Source: Chloroflexota bacterium (GTDB taxonomy: Bacteria; Chloroflexota; Anaerolineae; B4-G1; SLSP01). Taken from it: a DNA stretch of 6,777 nt. Below, in pieces: positions 4,953 through 6,777 of the stretch. Position 1 is the first letter of the stretch. Every line of letters begins with the position of its first letter. The stretch is taken from assembly GCA_009908585.1 (NCBI GenBank), contig JAAAOZ010000124.1, positions 1 to 6,777 on the forward strand, given 5' to 3'. The notes under the pieces were generated by a model. It did no database searches and was not told the origin of the DNA. It saw only the letters and a list, made by a program, of their open reading frames with translations. Made by a program: the position numbers and the translations under genes.

Positions 4953-6777
4953 TTATTGATGACGCCCTAATGCCTTTGCAATCGTCTCGGCCAGTTTCTC
5001 CAGATCGGGCGGCTTGGCCATCCACGTATGGAGATTGTCCACCTGCAGGGCATCGAGATCATTATCCAGGGCATGGCCGGTCAATAGGATGACGGGAATC
5101 TCAATATTCTGGGTCTGCATCGTGCGCAACAATGCCAATCCGCCCATCTCCGGCATCACGACATCGCTCAACACCAGATCGATCTCCGAGCCGCGCCGCG
5201 TCAAAATCTCGAGCGCCTCTTTGCCATGATGGGCTACGATCACCTCATAGAGCAGCATCCTCAAGCTCTCCTGCAAAGCGGCCCGCGCCATCTCGTTGTC
5301 CTCCACCACAAGAATTGTCTCCCCCGCGCCCATGACTAAATCCGGCAGGGAGAGGGTGTCCGACGCCGCTTCCGCATCAGACAATGCAGGGAAATAGATG
5401 ATGAAGGTGGTCCCCACGCCAACCTCCGTCTCCACATCGATGTAGCCCTCGTGCTGCTCGACGATGCCCTGCACCTGGGCCAGCCCTAACCCATTGCCCA
5501 AGGGCGCCTTGGTGGTGTAGAACGGCTCGAAGATATGCGGAAGCACATCGGGCGGGATGCCCGCGCCTGTATCTGCAACTTCGATGTGCACCCACGCGCC
5601 AGCGCTCATGGCCGGCACGGGCGTCGGCTCGCCTCGCGCCATTTGGATGCGCATCAAGGCAAAGGTGAGGGCGCCGCCATGGGGCATCGCGTCCCGCGCA
5701 TTGATGGCCAGATTCATGATCATCTGCTGGATGCGCGTCGGGTCCGCCTTGATGGTATAATCTTCTCTCCTATAGTCCAAGTGAATGGCAATGTGCTCCG
5801 GCAACGTCCGCTCCAGCAACTTGACCTGCTCCTTGAAGAAGGGGAGGAGATCCAAGGGCATTCGCTCCAAAGCCGACCGCCGACTGAAGTCCAAGATCTG
5901 CTGGATCAACTGGGTAGCGTGACGCGCCTGCTGATTGATTGTCGTCATACGCTCCCGATCCGCCTTAGAAAGCCTATCGGAGCGGGAGGCCATTTGCGCA
6001 TAGAGCACGATGGTCGCCATGATGTTGTTGAAATCGTGGGCGATGCCGGCGGTCAATTGGCCGACCGCCGCCAAGCGCTCCTGTTGGCGTCCGCGCCGTT
6101 GGATCTCACGGGCTTGCGTGACATCCTGGATAACCATCACCCAATTCTCCGCGCCGGTCTCCTTTTCGACGGGACGCGCGATCACCTCGAAGATGCGCCC
6201 CTCATATTTGATCTCGTGCCAGAGGCCTCGGGTCGGCGGCGAGGTCATCAGATCCTCGATGGGCCGTTCGCCCAGCCGCGAGAGCATCTCGCCCACCTTC
6301 TTCTCCGCCAAGAAGGCCAGCATTTCCTCGGCGGTCGGGTTCGCCAACTCGATTGTTAGATCGGCGCTCAACATAAGCACGCCTTCGGGCACCGTCTCCA
6401 TCAGTTGACGGGTCCGCCGCGCTTGAGCCTGCACTTTCTCCAACAGGTGCTGCCGCTCCTCCTCCGCCTGCTTGCGCTCGGTGATGTCGCGCACGATGCT
6501 TAACACCAACGCCTCACCTTGATGATCTATGCGCGAAAGGCTCCCCTCCACCGGGACGAGCGATCCATCCTTCCGCACATCCCACGCCTCGAATGGACGG
6601 GCGCCGTAGGTCGCGAGTTCTTGCTCGATGATGCTCTCATCCTCAGAGGTCTCCGGCAAGTCGTGCGGGGACTTGATCTCGTCCACGGTCATCGAGAGTA
6701 ATTCCCCCCGCGTGTACCCCAACATCTCACACGCCTGGGGATTGACATCCACAATCTGGCTATCGGAGATGCGCTCC
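4953..6777 (-). CDS. Hybrid sensor histidine kinase (PAS-PAS-HisKA-HATPase-REC), 5' end outside window
   Basis: The frame stays open to the right edge: codons before the GTG at 6750-6752 read ERISDSQI, which is normal PAS sequence, so that GTG is an internal valine and the gene is cut at its 5' end. Numbering from that valine, a partial PAS runs to RDITERKQAEEE (88-99), then a coiled linker, a second PAS (about 115-213), and HisKA with GQLTAGIAHDFNN and phospho-acceptor His239. The ATPase domain has the N box (Asn347, Asn351), DTGAGIP (394-400), IFEPFYTTK and GNGLGLAQV (419-427). The C-terminal receiver (about 478-596) has the acidic pocket VVEDN (Asp485), phospho-acceptor Asp530 in LVLSDVVMPEMGG, Thr558 and Lys580. 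All key residues are present. The AHDFNN histidine box with a C-terminal receiver is typical of soluble hybrid kinases. Such proteins autophosphorylate and pass phosphate to their own receiver, often then through an Hpt protein, which is not visible here. The substrate and signal are unknown. Confidence 0.95.
   Translation of the reverse strand, partial: ERISDSQIVDVNPQACEMLGYTRGELLSMTVDEIKSPHDLPETSEDESIIEQELATYGARPFEAWDVRKDGSLVPVEGSLSRIDHQGEALVLSIVRDITERKQAEEERQHLLEKVQAQARRTRQLMETVPEGVLMLSADLTIELANPTAEEMLAFLAEKKVGEMLSRLGERPIEDLMTSPPTRGLWHEIKYEGRIFEVIARPVEKETGAENWVMVIQDVTQAREIQRRGRQQERLAAVGQLTAGIAHDFNNIMATIVLYAQMASRSDRLSKADRERMTTINQQARHATQLIQQILDFSRRSALERMPLDLLPFFKEQVKLLERTLPEHIAIHLDYRREDYTIKADPTRIQQMIMNLAINARDAMPHGGALTFALMRIQMARGEPTPVPAMSAGAWVHIEVADTGAGIPPDVLPHIFEPFYTTKAPLGNGLGLAQVQGIVEQHEGYIDVETEVGVGTTFIIYFPALSDAEAASDTLSLPDLVMGAGETILVVEDNEMARAALQESLRMLLYEVIVAHHGKEALEILTRRGSEIDLVLSDVVMPEMGGLALLRTMQTQNIEIPVILLTGHALDNDLDALQVDNLHTWMAKPPDLEKLAETIAKALGRHQ

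Noticed and set aside
4936..5025. Longer start of the membrane kinase, adding 30 residues
   Set aside because: The extra residues overlap the receiver domain of the preceding gene, look unlike a kinase N-terminus, and have no ribosome site. The ATG at 4935 has AAGGGTG 5 bases upstream.
5535..6359. 274-residue plus-strand open frame opposite the hybrid kinase
   Set aside because: It is antisense to intact HisKA and ATPase motifs, rich in His, Arg and Asp, with no family resemblance.
6750..6752. GTG as the start of the hybrid kinase
   Set aside because: It is an internal valine of a PAS domain; the upstream codons in the same frame (ERISDSQI) continue the domain to the window edge without a stop.

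Overview
All genes in this window lie on the minus strand. The order of transcription, from high to low coordinates, is: a hybrid sensor histidine kinase cut by the right window edge; a membrane-anchored multi-PAS/GAF sensor histidine kinase; a small unrecognised reading frame; a DUF1232 (YkvA-like) small membrane protein; and a bifunctional glutamate formiminotransferase / formimidoyl-THF cyclodeaminase (ftcD). A strong GC-rich hairpin follows ftcD at the left edge. The gaps are short (17, 65 and 57 bases, plus one 25-base overlap), so no stretch over 300 bases lacks a gene. Much or all of the block could be one transcription unit, although the 65-base gap after the kinases could hold a separate promoter.

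The organism is probably a bacterium of the Chloroflexota (Anaerolineae or a relative). This is inferred from the style of the PAS/GAF kinases, the DUF1232 variant with a GLGQLDD motif, the fused FtcD, and gaps filled with degenerate 7- and 8-base tandem repeats. No marker gene settles it. The coding GC is moderate to high, and the 1.9-2.2 kb stretch looks more AT-rich than ftcD.

Right part (2212-6777): two histidine kinases in tandem, 17 bases apart. The first has PAS-PAS-HisKA-HATPase-REC architecture with no membrane segment in the visible part. The second has four membrane helices, then PAS-PAS-GAF-PAS-HisKA-HATPase. Both have intact catalytic motifs. No DNA-binding response regulator is in the window, so the output is unknown and may lie upstream, beyond the right edge.

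Middle part (1650-2211): the DUF1232 domain has no good start codon of its own. An unrecognised 78-residue frame with a good ribosome binding site runs into it in another phase. The two may be one gene broken by a one-base shift, or a coupled overlapping pair. Both flanking gaps carry short tandem repeats.

Left part (1-1592): ftcD starts at TTG behind a strong Shine-Dalgarno sequence and encodes the folate-linked last step of one histidine degradation route. No other hut gene is present. I see no convincing new system. The most unusual points are the out-of-phase small gene pair and the two different microrepeat arrays.
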